Assembly: GCA_009377605.1 (NCBI GenBank)
Contig: WHTT01000008.1
Location: forward strand, 1 to 64,000
Direction: 5' to 3'
DNA: 64,000 nucleotides
Source: Luteitalea sp.
GTDB lineage: Bacteria > Acidobacteriota > Vicinamibacteria > Vicinamibacterales > Vicinamibacteraceae
Notes under the pieces: generated by a model
The model's input: the letters and a program-made list of their open reading frames with translations, nothing else
Told to the model about the DNA's origin: nothing
Databases searched by the model: none
Program-made: the position numbers and the translations under genes
Shown here: positions 50,565 through 59,634 of the stretch, in pieces
Numbering within the stretch: the stretch's first letter is position 1
How the letters are laid out: each line of letters starts with the position of its first letter

Positions 50565-51527
50565 ATGCGCGCATTGATCACAGGAGGAGCGGGGTTCATC
50601 GGATCGCATCTGTCAGAAGCGTTGCTCGACGCGGGGCATGACGTCTTCGTCCTCGACGATTTGTCCACGGGCTCGATCACGAACATCGAGCACTTGAAGG
50701 CTCGACGTGAGTTTCACTACACGATCGACAGCGTGACGAACGAGCCGGTGCTCGCCGAGCTCGTGGATCGCGCCGATGTGGTCTTTCATCTGGCGGCGAC
50801 CGTCGGCGTGAGGAAGATCGTCGAAGAGCCGGTTCAGACAATCGAGAACAACGTCCACGGCACCGAGGTCGTGCTGCAGCACGCGAACAAGAAGAAGAAG
50901 CTGGTCGTGTTGGCCTCGACGTCGGAGGTGTACGGGAAGAACGACACCGTGCCCTTTCGCGAGGATGCCGACCTCGTGATGGGCCCAACGTTCAAGCATC
51001 GGTGGGCCTACGCCTGCAGCAAGGCCATCGACGAGTTTCTCGCGCTCGCCTACTGGAAAGAGAAGAAGCTGCCCATCATCATCATTCGACTCTTCAACAC
51101 GGTTGGGCCGCGCCAGACCGGCCAGTACGGCATGGTGATTCCCAGCTTCGTGCGACAGGCGCTGGCTGACAGGCCGATCACCGTTTTCGGCGATGGTAAC
51201 CAGACGCGCAGCTTTACCTATGTAGGAGACGTGATCCGGGCGGTCCTGGCGCTCGTCGAGCATCCCCGTGCCGTCGGCGACGTGTTCAACATCGGGAACG
51301 GCCAGGAGATCTCGATTCTCGATCTCGCGCGGAAGGTCAAGACGCTGAGCCGCAGCAGCTCGGAGATCGTCACCGTTCCTTACGAGAAGGCGTACGAAGC
51401 CGGCTTCGAGGACATGCAGCGCCGAGTACCGGACATCACGAAGATTCGCAACCTCGTCGGATACGAGCCGCGCGTGGATCTCGACGAAATCCTCGCCAAG
51501 GTCATCGATTACTTCCAAAAGCGCTGA
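50565..51527 (+). CDS. NAD-dependent nucleotide-sugar epimerase/dehydratase
   Basis: An extended SDR of 320 residues: LITGGAGFIGSHLSEALLDA at the N-terminus, FVLDDLSTGS, FHLAATVGVRKIVEEP, ASTSEVYGKND, catalytic tyrosine/lysine in WAYACSKAIDE, RLFNTVGPRQTGQYGMVIP and GDGNQTRSFTYVGDVIRA. The family includes UDP-glucose 4-epimerases and UDP-glucuronate decarboxylases (the latter carry TVGPRQTG..GMVIP-like segments); the exact reaction is unclear. It may act with the WecA-CapD fusion upstream. Confidence 0.92.
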   Translation: MRALITGGAGFIGSHLSEALLDAGHDVFVLDDLSTGSITNIEHLKARREFHYTIDSVTNEPVLAELVDRADVVFHLAATVGVRKIVEEPVQTIENNVHGTEVVLQHANKKKKLVVLASTSEVYGKNDTVPFREDADLVMGPTFKHRWAYACSKAIDEFLALAYWKEKKLPIIIIRLFNTVGPRQTGQYGMVIPSFVRQALADRPITVFGDGNQTRSFTYVGDVIRAVLALVEHPRAVGDVFNIGNGQEISILDLARKVKTLSRSSSEIVTVPYEKAYEAGFEDMQRRVPDITKIRNLVGYEPRVDLDEILAKVIDYFQKR

Positions 51528-51557
51528 GGCAGATACTTGGAGGAGAGCGTCGGATAC

Positions 51558-51822
51558 TCACTGAGCCGACACGGCAGCTAGATGACTGGCACCTTCTCTC
51601 CGATACTTCTCGAGTAAGGCCGTCAGGCGTTCGACGATTTCCGGACGTTGCTGGTGCCGGGCCACCGAGCGATGAAGGGAATCCGGTGGCCGCCTTCCCA
51701 GATATCGGCCTTCTGCCCACGAAGGCGCCCATTGGCCCTGTGGTTGAACTCGCGAATATCGCTCGTCAGCCAGTGGGCACCGTTGTCGCTGGTAAAGACA
51801 ACCAAGGTGTTGTAACGAAGGT
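51558..51822 (-). pseudogene. Remnant of an arylsulfatase gene
   Basis: On the minus strand, 51650-51822 encodes VVFTSDNGAHW, then HRANGRLRGQKADIWEGG and RIPFIARWPG, the metal-site region near the C-terminal third of sulfatases. In another frame, 51558-51650 encodes PEIVERLTALLEKYRREG, the usual sulfatase C-terminus. The interval that normally separates them is missing, the two parts are out of frame, and the N-terminal catalytic half is absent. It abuts the stop of the 51827 gene. This is a deletion-generated fossil. Confidence 0.8.
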
Positions 51823-51826
51823 GATT

Positions 51827-53875
51827 CTAGTAGTACGGCAGCGCAGCAACAACGCCACGCCAATCGTCGACGTAGTAGCGGCGCGCGGTGACGTCGACCA
51901 ACACGAGATGGCAGACGATGACGAGCACGACGAAGGCCAACCGGACGGCCTGGCCGCGGTGCATCAAGAGAACCGCCAACGCCGGAAGCGCCGGGAGAAA
52001 GTAGCGTCCTTGAAGCGTCAAGCCGACACGCGACAGCGTGAGGTACTCGGCGGCCAGCAGTGCGCCGCCGAGCGACACTGCACTGATGACCGCAAACCAG
52101 GCGAACGCGCTATAGCGGCGCGAGCGGTCAGCGAGATAGTAGCCCGCGTTCATCACACAGAGCACAGCAAGCGCGACGTACCAACCCCACTCGAGCCGGT
52201 AATCGAGCCAGCCAAGGTGTCCCCAGAAACCGGCCCACAGAAAGGAGGCGCGCCGGGGCAACAACTCGAGGTACGCGGTGGGCGAGAGATCGAGCGGCAC
52301 GCCGAGCAGATGAGGCGACACCCACGCGTAGTACACGACGTACGCCACCGCCATCGCGCGTACGCAAACCAAGGTCGCGTCCTGTCCCGCTGGCAGGTCC
52401 GGAGATCGGCGCACAACCGTCGTGAGGATTAGCGCCGCGGCGAGGCTCAGGATCACCACAACCGCGGCTGGCTTACTGAGCGCGAGCGCCAGCAGCACGA
52501 CAAACGTCTGGAGATGGCCGCGGCCATTTCTCGCCAGGTCCCACACGAGCAACGTGGCCAGCACCGAAAGCGGCAGCATTGCTGCGTCGGCGTTCACGCT
52601 GCTGGCCAGGAAGGTCACCATGGGCGTCGACACCATCAGGAGAAATGCGAGGCGTCGATCCCCAGATCTGGTGAACACGCCACCGAGCGCACGCGCCACC
52701 AGCACCCACAGGAGAGCCGAGAGCGCCGCTGAGGCGAGCCTGTACGCATAGAACGCGTCGTAAGGTGAAAGCGCCAGCCCGCCTGTCAACGCCCGGCCAA
52801 CGAGGAACACGGGCAGGTAATACGCGGGTGGGTACGCCCAGGCGTGCGAGAGCACGTGGTCGTCATCGGCAGCCGTGAAGCCGAGCGCGCTCCGCTTGAG
52901 GTCGGTGATCTCGCTCCTTGTGAGCTGAGCCTCGCCATCGAACATCAATTTCCGGGCGCCGACCGGCTCGTTGCCTCGCAAAACGAATGGCGTGAGCAGC
53001 CCTCCAGGCAGCCGCACTTCCTCACCAAAGGCGACCCACGGTTGGCGCGCCATCGAGAGGACTCGTGCGAAATGGTCCACCTCGTCCGGCGACTGCAGCG
53101 GCGGACGGATCACGGCCCACGAGCCGAAGAGCACGAACAGCGCCGCCCATGTTACGAGGTGGGCGCGTAGGCGCGCAGCGTTGGCACGCACCCGCCCATG
53201 AAGGTTCCAGCTCCCCGCCTTGGCCCCGGTCGCGGCATCCGAGCCTTCCGTCGTGCCAGGCTGCCATACAGGCGTCGAGGCCGCCGCGCCAAACAACCAC
53301 CGGTGCCACATGACCGGCCAGACGAGCGTCCAGAGCAGGAGGCCGACGATGACTCCTCCGACAGCACGTCGCGCGACGATTTGCGTGATGCGACCCGCCG
53401 CGCGACACGGTGCCCAGGCATTTGCCCGAACGTCATCTACGACCGCGGCGAATCCCCACGGATTGGGTGGCACTTCCGAGTACAGATCCAGACGCTCGAT
53501 TCCACGCGCTCCATCGGTGTCGGGCACCCGGACGTTGATCCACTGCGCCGGCTCTCGCACCTGCGCGTCGGCGAGCGTGCGTCCCGATGCCGCCAGCCGA
53601 ACATCGAGCCTGAGCTTCCGGCTACCGGAGCGCACCCGAACGAATGTGTCGAGTGGCCCGCAGCCGAGATCGTGGATGTAGATGGCAGAGTGCGCATACG
53701 CGAAGCGCCGGAATCCCTCGTCGGCGTCGCGCTGATAATAGAAATCGCGATAGATTGGCTGTCGGAGCGACGTGAGGCTCAGCTCCGCTGCACCAAACGC
53801 GGCACCTCCGAGCGCGAACAGCAGAGCGCCAACGATGGGGGCGCGGGAGAGACGAAACATTCGATCGCATATCAT
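51827..53875 (-). CDS. DUF2142-family membrane protein, large
   Basis: A 682-residue membrane protein. The N-terminal 200 residues form an extracytoplasmic domain after a single helix (IYRDFYYQRDADEGFRRF). From about residue 240 the multi-helix core begins with WAVIRPPLQSPDEVDHFARV, the DUF2142 acidic loop signature, then GEAQLTRSEITDL, SHAWAYPPAYYLPVFLVGRA and FLASSVNADAAMLPLSVLA. GT-C-like function is plausible from the SPDE loop, but no substrate is known. It is divergent from the GT2 at 53884 with only 8 bases between the start codons, unless the true start is ATG 53860. Confidence 0.88.
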   Translation of the reverse strand: MICDRMFRLSRAPIVGALLFALGGAAFGAAELSLTSLRQPIYRDFYYQRDADEGFRRFAYAHSAIYIHDLGCGPLDTFVRVRSGSRKLRLDVRLAASGRTLADAQVREPAQWINVRVPDTDGARGIERLDLYSEVPPNPWGFAAVVDDVRANAWAPCRAAGRITQIVARRAVGGVIVGLLLWTLVWPVMWHRWLFGAAASTPVWQPGTTEGSDAATGAKAGSWNLHGRVRANAARLRAHLVTWAALFVLFGSWAVIRPPLQSPDEVDHFARVLSMARQPWVAFGEEVRLPGGLLTPFVLRGNEPVGARKLMFDGEAQLTRSEITDLKRSALGFTAADDDHVLSHAWAYPPAYYLPVFLVGRALTGGLALSPYDAFYAYRLASAALSALLWVLVARALGGVFTRSGDRRLAFLLMVSTPMVTFLASSVNADAAMLPLSVLATLLVWDLARNGRGHLQTFVVLLALALSKPAAVVVILSLAAALILTTVVRRSPDLPAGQDATLVCVRAMAVAYVVYYAWVSPHLLGVPLDLSPTAYLELLPRRASFLWAGFWGHLGWLDYRLEWGWYVALAVLCVMNAGYYLADRSRRYSAFAWFAVISAVSLGGALLAAEYLTLSRVGLTLQGRYFLPALPALAVLLMHRGQAVRLAFVVLVIVCHLVLVDVTARRYYVDDWRGVVAALPYY

Positions 53876-53883
53876 AGTGGCCG

Positions 53884-54912
53884 ATGAGCAGTCTGGCCGT
53901 GCCCCGAGGCGCGGCGCGCCGGCGCTCGGCCGCGTCGTTCCCTCGCGTGGCGGTTGTGATTCCCGCGTATCGGGCCGCGGCCCACATCGGCGGTGTCCTC
54001 GCCAGCATCCCCGCCTGGGTCAGCATCATCGTGGTCGTCGACGATGCCAGCCCGGATGAGACAGCAGAGGTGGTCGCTACCCAAGGCGATCCACGTGTGC
54101 ACTACTTCCGGCACGATACGAACTGCGGCGTCGGTGGCGCCATGCTCACAGGCTATCGCCAAGCCGCCCGGCTGGGCGCAGAGATCCTCGTCAAGATGGA
54201 TGCCGACGGCCAGATGGATGCCGCGCAGCTGCCGCGTCTCGTCGCGCCCATCGTCAACGGCGAGGCAGACTACACGAAGGGCAATCGCTTTCTGCACGCG
54301 CCGCAGCTGGCGGCGATGCCGCCGCTCCGGCGGATCGGCAACATGGGGCTCTCGTTCCTGACAAAGATGGCCTCCGGCTATTGGGACGTCTTCGACCCGA
54401 CCAACGGCTACACCGCCATCCACGCCTCGGTGTTGCCCATGATCAACCAGGAGGCGCTCGACCGGCGATTCTTCTTCGAGACGAGCATGCTCGTGGAGCT
54501 GAGCATGTGCCGCGCCGTCGTGCGGGACGTGCCGATGCCGGCGCGCTATCGCGGCGAGAGGAGCTCGCTCTCCGAGTCGCGCGCGTTCGTCTCGTTCCCC
54601 CCGCGCCTCATCCGGAGCCTGGTTCGGCGCGTGGTCGTGCATCACTTCGTGCAAGACTTTGGTCTCTTCGCGCTGTTCCTCGTCAGCGGCGTGCTCCTCA
54701 GCGCGTTTGGCGCAGGTTTTGGAGCGTGGGCTTGGGCGAGCAATGCACACCGCAATGTGGAGACCAGCGCCGGCACCGTCATGATTGCGGTGTTGCCCAT
54801 CATCCTCGGCATCCAGCTCCTGCTCCAGGCGCTCACCCTCGACATCCAGAGCACGCCGGTGCATCCCGTGCACCACTCCCTAGAGGATGAAGCGCGTCTG
54901 GGCGGCGCATGA
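53884..54912 (+). CDS. Dolichyl-phosphate-mannose-synthase-like GT2 with C-terminal helices
   Basis: A 342-residue GT-A glycosyltransferase. VAVVIPAYRAAAHIGGVLAS, IIVVVDDASPDETAEVV, NCGVGGAMLTGYRQAARLG and VKMDADGQMDAAQLPRLV (DXD) define the domain; WDVFDPTNGYTAIHASVL and FFFETSMLVELSM mark the acceptor side. Two C-terminal hydrophobic helices anchor it. It probably charges polyprenyl phosphate with a sugar. It overlaps the next GT2 start by 4 bases. Confidence 0.9.
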   Translation: MSSLAVPRGAARRRSAASFPRVAVVIPAYRAAAHIGGVLASIPAWVSIIVVVDDASPDETAEVVATQGDPRVHYFRHDTNCGVGGAMLTGYRQAARLGAEILVKMDADGQMDAAQLPRLVAPIVNGEADYTKGNRFLHAPQLAAMPPLRRIGNMGLSFLTKMASGYWDVFDPTNGYTAIHASVLPMINQEALDRRFFFETSMLVELSMCRAVVRDVPMPARYRGERSSLSESRAFVSFPPRLIRSLVRRVVVHHFVQDFGLFALFLVSGVLLSAFGAGFGAWAWASNAHRNVETSAGTVMIAVLPIILGIQLLLQALTLDIQSTPVHPVHHSLEDEARLGGA

Positions 54913-56042
54913 GCCAGCCGACACCCGTGCCCCCACCCGGTGGTAGTGCCATGCCCGCGGCCTCCAGCGCCACTGCTGCGCTTGCGACACCGCTTGCGAC
55001 ACCGCTGGTGTCGGTCGTCGTCGTGACCCACAACTCGGCCGATGACATCGCGTGCTGCGTGTCGTCGTTGGGCTCGCAGACCTGGTCCCACTGGGAGCTG
55101 ATCGTCGTCGACAATGCCTCTACCGACGACACGGTCGCGCGCGTGCAGGCGAGCTGGCCACAGGCGCGGCTCATTCGACGCGATGAGAACGTCGGCTATG
55201 CGGCGGGCAACAACATGGGGTTTCGCCATGCGCGCGGCGACGTTCTCGCCGTGCTGAATCCAGATACGCGGGTCGCGCCAGGGTGGCTCGAGCCGCTGGT
55301 GGAGGCCCTTGGCCGCGATCCGCAAGTCGGGCTGGCCACGCCAAAGATCGCGCTGATCGACCGGCCGAGTCTGATCAACACATGCGGCAATGCCGTCACG
55401 TTCGCCGGCCTCACCGTGTGCCGAGGCCTCGAGGCGCCGGTGACCGCTTACACGCAGGCCGAGGATGTTGCGGCTGTCTCGGGAGCGGCGTTCGTCATCA
55501 GGCGCGACGTGCTCGAAGCAATTGGCGGCTTCAACGAGTCGTTCTTCACCTACTACGAGGACACGGATCTCTCCTTGCGAGCGCGGGTTGCCGGCTGGCG
55601 ATGTCGTTTCGTGCCGGCGTCGCTCGTCCAGCACAAGTTCCACTTTCGCATGAGCCCAAGCAAGTGTTATTGGATCGAGCGCAACCGGTACGCGGCCTTG
55701 GCGCAGAACTTACGCTGGCCAACGCTCCTCGCCTTGCTCCCGGCGTTGGCCTTCAGCGAGCTGGTCGTGTGGACGTATGTGATCGGAGGCGGACCGGGGC
55801 TGATTGCTGCAAAGCTGCGCAGCCTGCGCTGGTTACTGACACACACCGGCGAGATCCGAAGAAACCACCGCGTCGTTCAGCGTCTGCGGCGCACGCCGGA
55901 TCGCGAGCTGCTGCGGAGCTTCACGTCGAAGCTCACGCTCACCCAGACCGTGCCGCCTGTGATCGCACGCCCGACTGAGGCGCTGGTGACCACGGTGCTC
56001 TGGGTGTGTGGACGCTTTGCGCGTCTCATCGTGTGGTGGTGA
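54909..56042 (+). CDS. GT2 glycosyltransferase (rhamnosyltransferase-like)
   Basis: A 377-residue GT-A transferase: LVSVVVVTHNSADDIACCVS, LIVVDNASTDDTVARVQ, RRDENVGYAAGNNMGFRHAR, AVLNPDTRVAPGWLEPL and FFTYYEDTDLSLRARVAG. The N-terminal 35 residues are unusual: a proline/alanine-rich segment ending in two ATPL units encoded by a tandem GCTTGCGACACC DNA repeat. Its ATG overlaps the previous stop by 4 bases (ATGA). Same subgroup as the gene at 21628. Confidence 0.9.
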   Translation: MSQPTPVPPPGGSAMPAASSATAALATPLATPLVSVVVVTHNSADDIACCVSSLGSQTWSHWELIVVDNASTDDTVARVQASWPQARLIRRDENVGYAAGNNMGFRHARGDVLAVLNPDTRVAPGWLEPLVEALGRDPQVGLATPKIALIDRPSLINTCGNAVTFAGLTVCRGLEAPVTAYTQAEDVAAVSGAAFVIRRDVLEAIGGFNESFFTYYEDTDLSLRARVAGWRCRFVPASLVQHKFHFRMSPSKCYWIERNRYAALAQNLRWPTLLALLPALAFSELVVWTYVIGGGPGLIAAKLRSLRWLLTHTGEIRRNHRVVQRLRRTPDRELLRSFTSKLTLTQTVPPVIARPTEALVTTVLWVCGRFARLIVWW

Positions 56043-56091
56043 GGCCGCGATGGATCTTCGTGGTTCAACTCCGGGCTAAGGAAGCGAGACC

Positions 56092-56679
56092 GTGTACGAC
56101 GAGCGCTACACCGATTATCAACGGCGGCGCGGTCGCCTGCGACGTCTCGTCCGGCGAGCGTATCTGGCGCACGCGGCGCGGCTCTGTCGCGGGCGCGTGC
56201 TCGACTTCGGGTGCGGTATCGGTGCTCTGCTCGAACGCTTGCCGGCGGGCTCGATGGGGCTGGAGGTGAACGCGGCCAGCGTCGCGTACTGCCGCTCGCG
56301 AGGGCTGAACGTGACGCTCTACGATCCTGACACGGACGGCTACGGCTTGCGCGACCTGCCGATCGATCGATTCGAGACGCTCATTGCGAGCCATGTGCTC
56401 GAGCATCTCGAGCGCCCGGACCGGGCGCTGCGGCTGCTCTTCGACGCATGCGGTCGGCTCGGCATCACGCGTGTCGTCATCATCGTGCCGGGACCCAAGG
56501 GGTTTGCCAGTGACGCCACTCACCGCACCTTCGTTGACGAGGCGTATCTTCGCGAGCGGCTCCTCCTCGACGTTGCCGGTTGGCGAAGGGTGTACGTGCG
56601 GCGGTTTCCGCTCGACAATGCGTGGCTCGGTCGAGTGTTCACACATAACGAGCTGTCGCTGGCGTGGGAGAAGACCTAA
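56092..56679 (+). CDS. Class I SAM-dependent methyltransferase, small
   Basis: A 195-residue methyltransferase with core RVLDFGCGIGALLERLPAG, LEVNAASVAYCRSRG, TLIASHVLEHLERPDRALR and VVIIVPGPKGFASDATH. It starts with GTG 56092. Such small enzymes occur as sugar or lipid-carrier methyltransferases in polysaccharide loci, but the target is not evident. Its 3' end may overlap the next membrane protein if the latter starts at 56664. Confidence 0.85.
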   Translation: MYDERYTDYQRRRGRLRRLVRRAYLAHAARLCRGRVLDFGCGIGALLERLPAGSMGLEVNAASVAYCRSRGLNVTLYDPDTDGYGLRDLPIDRFETLIASHVLEHLERPDRALRLLFDACGRLGITRVVIIVPGPKGFASDATHRTFVDEAYLRERLLLDVAGWRRVYVRRFPLDNAWLGRVFTHNELSLAWEKT

Positions 56680-56711
56680 AGCGAAGTCCTCGAGGGCTCT
56701 GGCAGGTACAA

Positions 56712-58487
56712 ATGCGCCAAGAACCTGTGCCCGCCCCGCTCGAGCGCGACTATTCCTCTCTGCCGGCGGTCGCTGCGGTTCTGAGCGCGGCGTTGCTCAG
56801 TCTGGTGTTTCTGCGGCAGTACGCGGTCGACGTCCCCTACATGGACGAGTGGGACTTCGTCCCCCCGTTGTGGAAGGCGCTGAACGGGGGAACGCTCGAT
56901 CTCGAGATCTTGCTGCGACAGCACAACGAGCACCGGCTCCTCATCGTCGCGCTGCTCTACGTGGCGCTGCTGGTCACCATCGGCTGGAACGAAATAGCGG
57001 CGATGATCGTCACTCAGGGCTGTCTCCTGGCTGGCGCAATTGGCTGCGCCATCCTCGCGCGCCAGACGGTCTCCCCTCGTCTTTCGCGGTATCTCTTGCC
57101 GCTCGTCGCGGTGCTGGCGCTGCTGTACACGCCGGCACAGGCCGAGACGCTGCTCTGGGGCTTCACGATGCAGCTCGTGCTGCCCAGCGTTTGCGTGATG
57201 GCATGCGTGCTCCTGGCGCGAAGCCGACTGCCTCTGCTGCAGACGCTCGTCGTGTCGGCGCTGTTGGCCAGCGTGGCGACCTTCTCGCTCCTCAACGGCA
57301 GCGTCTGTTGGGCAGTGATGCCACCGATCATTTGGTGGACGCATCGCGAGGAAAGCCGTGAGCGGCCTTGGATGTGGTTGCTGTGGCTCGCGGCGCTCGC
57401 CGTGGTCGGCTGGACCTTTGTCGATGGCTATCACACGACTCGGCCGCACGGCCTGATCGAGGGAGCGTTCGCGAATCCATGGCTGACGATCAGGGCGCCG
57501 TTTGCCCTCTTGGGGCGGCCGCTGGCCTTTGGCGCGACCGTTGAGGAGCGTATGTATTGGGCCGAGCTCGTGGGATTCACTGCGGCCGGCTTCGCCCTCC
57601 TGCCTCTGGCCTATCTGGTTCGCAACCGACGCGACGAAGGGCTGATCGATCGCGTGGCGCCGTGGCTCAGCCTCGGCGGCTACGGTCTCGCTTCCGTGCT
57701 GCTGGTGGCGGTTGGGCGCTCGGCGTATGGCATGCTGGGACTCTCCGCCAGTCGTTACGTCAGCCTGTCCGTATGGATTCTCATCGCCGTCGTGATGGTG
57801 ACCGCGATATGTCTTGCGCACGATCGCGAGTCGCGGCAGGGGCGGCTCCATCCGTGGTCTTCTCACGCAGCTCTCGCTTGTTGGGTCGTCGGCGCCATGC
57901 TGTACGGACTCGCGTTCGGTGACGGCCTACTGGAGGCGCGGGAGATGCGCACGCTGCGCCTCCAGGGAAAGGCTGCGCTCGAGTTTTCGACGGTTGCCCT
58001 GCCCGTGGATCACTTGTTGCATCCGAATTGGGATCGTGACGTACGGGACCAGGCCGCTGCCTTACGAGACGCGGGCTTGCTCCCCCTGCAGGGTGCACGC
58101 ACGCGATGGATGCTTCGCGATGCGGAGGCGTCGCGTTGCGCATTTGGGGCGGTGACGCGAGCCAGGCGCGCTGAGGATGGAGGGCTCGATCTCGCCGGCT
58201 GGGCCTGGTTGCCGCGAGAGCGCCGGGCCCCGGACGGCGTGGTCATGACCGAGCGAGATCCGAGGGAGCCCTATCCCACGCCAGTCCGGTTCGTTGTGCC
58301 GGCCGCCGAGCGTTCACGTAGTGCGGCGCGCCAGGGCGTGGCCGAGGCACGTCCCAAAACCAGGCCCAAAACCAGGGCTGGTTGGCACGCTCGATTCAGC
58401 TCTGGGTTGTCACCACGCGCCGTGCAAGCGTGGGCCATCGATGCCGCGGCCGGCCGGGCGTACCCACTCTGCGGCGTCGGGCGGTGA
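56712..58487 (+). CDS. Paralogous membrane protein family, member 3 (possible GT-C)
   Basis: A 591-residue polytopic membrane protein, the best-preserved of the three paralogues. After the first helix comes VDVPYMDEWDFVPPLWKAL, then LLRQHNEHRLLIVALLY, YTPAQAETLLWG, a block around EAREMRTLRLQGKA, AGWAWLPRERRAPDGVVM and AWAIDAAAGRAYPLC just before the stop. An alternative GTG start at 56664 overlaps the methyltransferase. In the C-terminal region a tandem RPKTRPKTR is encoded by a duplicated 12-base unit (58361-58384). The stop TGA is the first base triplet of a GTGACC/GGTCAC repeat. Likely extracytoplasmic sugar or acyl transfer to the glycan (inference). Confidence 0.85.
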   Translation: MRQEPVPAPLERDYSSLPAVAAVLSAALLSLVFLRQYAVDVPYMDEWDFVPPLWKALNGGTLDLEILLRQHNEHRLLIVALLYVALLVTIGWNEIAAMIVTQGCLLAGAIGCAILARQTVSPRLSRYLLPLVAVLALLYTPAQAETLLWGFTMQLVLPSVCVMACVLLARSRLPLLQTLVVSALLASVATFSLLNGSVCWAVMPPIIWWTHREESRERPWMWLLWLAALAVVGWTFVDGYHTTRPHGLIEGAFANPWLTIRAPFALLGRPLAFGATVEERMYWAELVGFTAAGFALLPLAYLVRNRRDEGLIDRVAPWLSLGGYGLASVLLVAVGRSAYGMLGLSASRYVSLSVWILIAVVMVTAICLAHDRESRQGRLHPWSSHAALACWVVGAMLYGLAFGDGLLEAREMRTLRLQGKAALEFSTVALPVDHLLHPNWDRDVRDQAAALRDAGLLPLQGARTRWMLRDAEASRCAFGAVTRARRAEDGGLDLAGWAWLPRERRAPDGVVMTERDPREPYPTPVRFVVPAAERSRSAARQGVAEARPKTRPKTRAGWHARFSSGLSPRAVQAWAIDAAAGRAYPLCGVGR

Positions 58488-58516
58488 CCGACAAGATGAC
58501 CCTGTCACCCGGTCAC
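58484..58516. repeat. GTGACC...GGTCAC inverted repeat at a gene 3' end
   Basis: GTGACC (58484-58489) pairs with GGTCAC (58511-58516); CCTGTCACC units lie between. The TGA stop of the preceding gene is within the left arm. Related CACCCTGTCACC repeats precede the first paralogue at 23755-23820. Confidence 0.55.
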
Positions 58517-58553
58517 GATAGACTAGGCGCGACAATTGGCCGTTCGATTGCCT

Positions 58554-59249
58554 ATGAAGCTCTCTGTTGTCATTGCCGCTTATAACGAGCGCACAACGCT
58601 CCCGCAAGTCCTAGAGCGAGTCGCGGCCGTGCCACTCGACGTGGACCGCGAGATCATCGTCGTCGACGACTGTTCGACCGACGGCACAGGGGAGTACCTG
58701 CGACAGACAGCACATCCGCCGAATGTGCGTGTGATCTTTCACGAGCAGAATCGCGGGAAGGGCGCTGCGTTGCGGAGTGGGTTTGCCGCGGCCACGGGTG
58801 ACATGGTCGTCGTCCAAGACGCCGACTTGGAGTTCGATCCCCGCGAGTATCCCAAGCTGATTCAGCCAATCCTCGAGGGAAGAGCGGACGTCGTTTATGG
58901 CTCGCGGTTCACCGGGGGCGACTCGCACCGGGTGCTGTACTTCTGGCATTCGATGGGCAACAAGTTTCTTACGCTGCTCTCGAACATGCTGACAGGCCTC
59001 AACCTCACCGATATGGAGACCTGTCACAAGGTCTTTCGCCGAGAGGTGCTGGAGCGTATCGAGCTCGAGGAGGACCGCTTCGGATTCGAGCCAGAGGTGA
59101 CTGCCAAGATCGCACGCCTGAAGGTCCGCATCTATGAGGTTGGGATCTCGTACTCCGGCCGAACCTACGAGGAGGGCAAGAAGATCGGCTGGAAGGATGG
59201 CGTGCGTGCCGTGTGGTGCATCTTGAAGTACAACCTTCGGCGGCAGTAA
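58554..59249 (+). CDS. DPM1-like GT2 glycosyltransferase (soluble)
   Basis: A 231-residue GT-A enzyme: [55 protein letters not shown] and [17 protein letters not shown] (DXD), then [10 protein letters not shown] and GYSSR-like [17 protein letters not shown]. No membrane helix. This widespread subgroup is thought to act on polyprenyl phosphate or lipid acceptors. ATG 58554 is chosen over the upstream in-frame ATG 58536. It is followed by about 40 bases to the convergent DUF2442 gene. Confidence 0.92.
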   Translation: MKLSVVIAAYNERTTLPQVLERVAAVPLDVDREIIVVDDCSTDGTGEYLRQTAHPPNVRVIFHEQNRGKGAALRSGFAAATGDMVVVQDADLEFDPREYPKLIQPILEGRADVVYGSRFTGGDSHRVLYFWHSMGNKFLTLLSNMLTGLNLTDMETCHKVFRREVLERIELEEDRFGFEPEVTAKIARLKVRIYEVGISYSGRTYEEGKKIGWKDGVRAVWCILKYNLRRQ

Positions 59250-59292
59250 GGATTCCCAGACGAGCCCCTATACGTGCTCAGCCCCGATGAGA

Positions 59293-59634
59293 TCAGCGCT
59301 TGCCTCGCTTCTTCCCAGCCCCGCCGTGCGCGGGCGGCGGCTCCAATCGCCTCTTGACAACAGGCTGTACTCTGCTCACCAAAGGGAACTTCTCCGGATG
59401 ATCCAAAGATTCCACTGCCAGATCGATGTCAAGATCTGGCCAATGGAGATGATGTGGACTGGACAGCTGTACATTCGCAATCTCGCGAATTGAGCTTTCC
59501 CTGAACCATGGGAACTCGCCGAACGGCACGAACAGCTCTCGCTCCTCGATGAGGATCCAGAAACCGTGTGGCGAGACGTTCGTCACTTCAATCTGCGAAG
59601 TGTGCCGCCCAAGCGTTTCGGATTTCATCAACAT
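59293..59634 (-). CDS. DUF2442 protein
   Basis: A 113-residue protein with the DUF2442 pattern: SQIEVTNVSPHGFWILIEER, FVPFGEFPWFRESS and SPHHLHWPDLDIDLAVESLD, ending in a basic tail (GKKRGKR). Members are usually encoded next to DUF4160, as here, and the pair is considered a candidate toxin-antitoxin-like or regulatory module. It overlaps the DUF4160 gene by 47 bases, so they are co-translated. Confidence 0.88.
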   Translation of the reverse strand: MLMKSETLGRHTSQIEVTNVSPHGFWILIEERELFVPFGEFPWFRESSIREIANVQLSSPHHLHWPDLDIDLAVESLDHPEKFPLVSRVQPVVKRRLEPPPAHGGAGKKRGKR

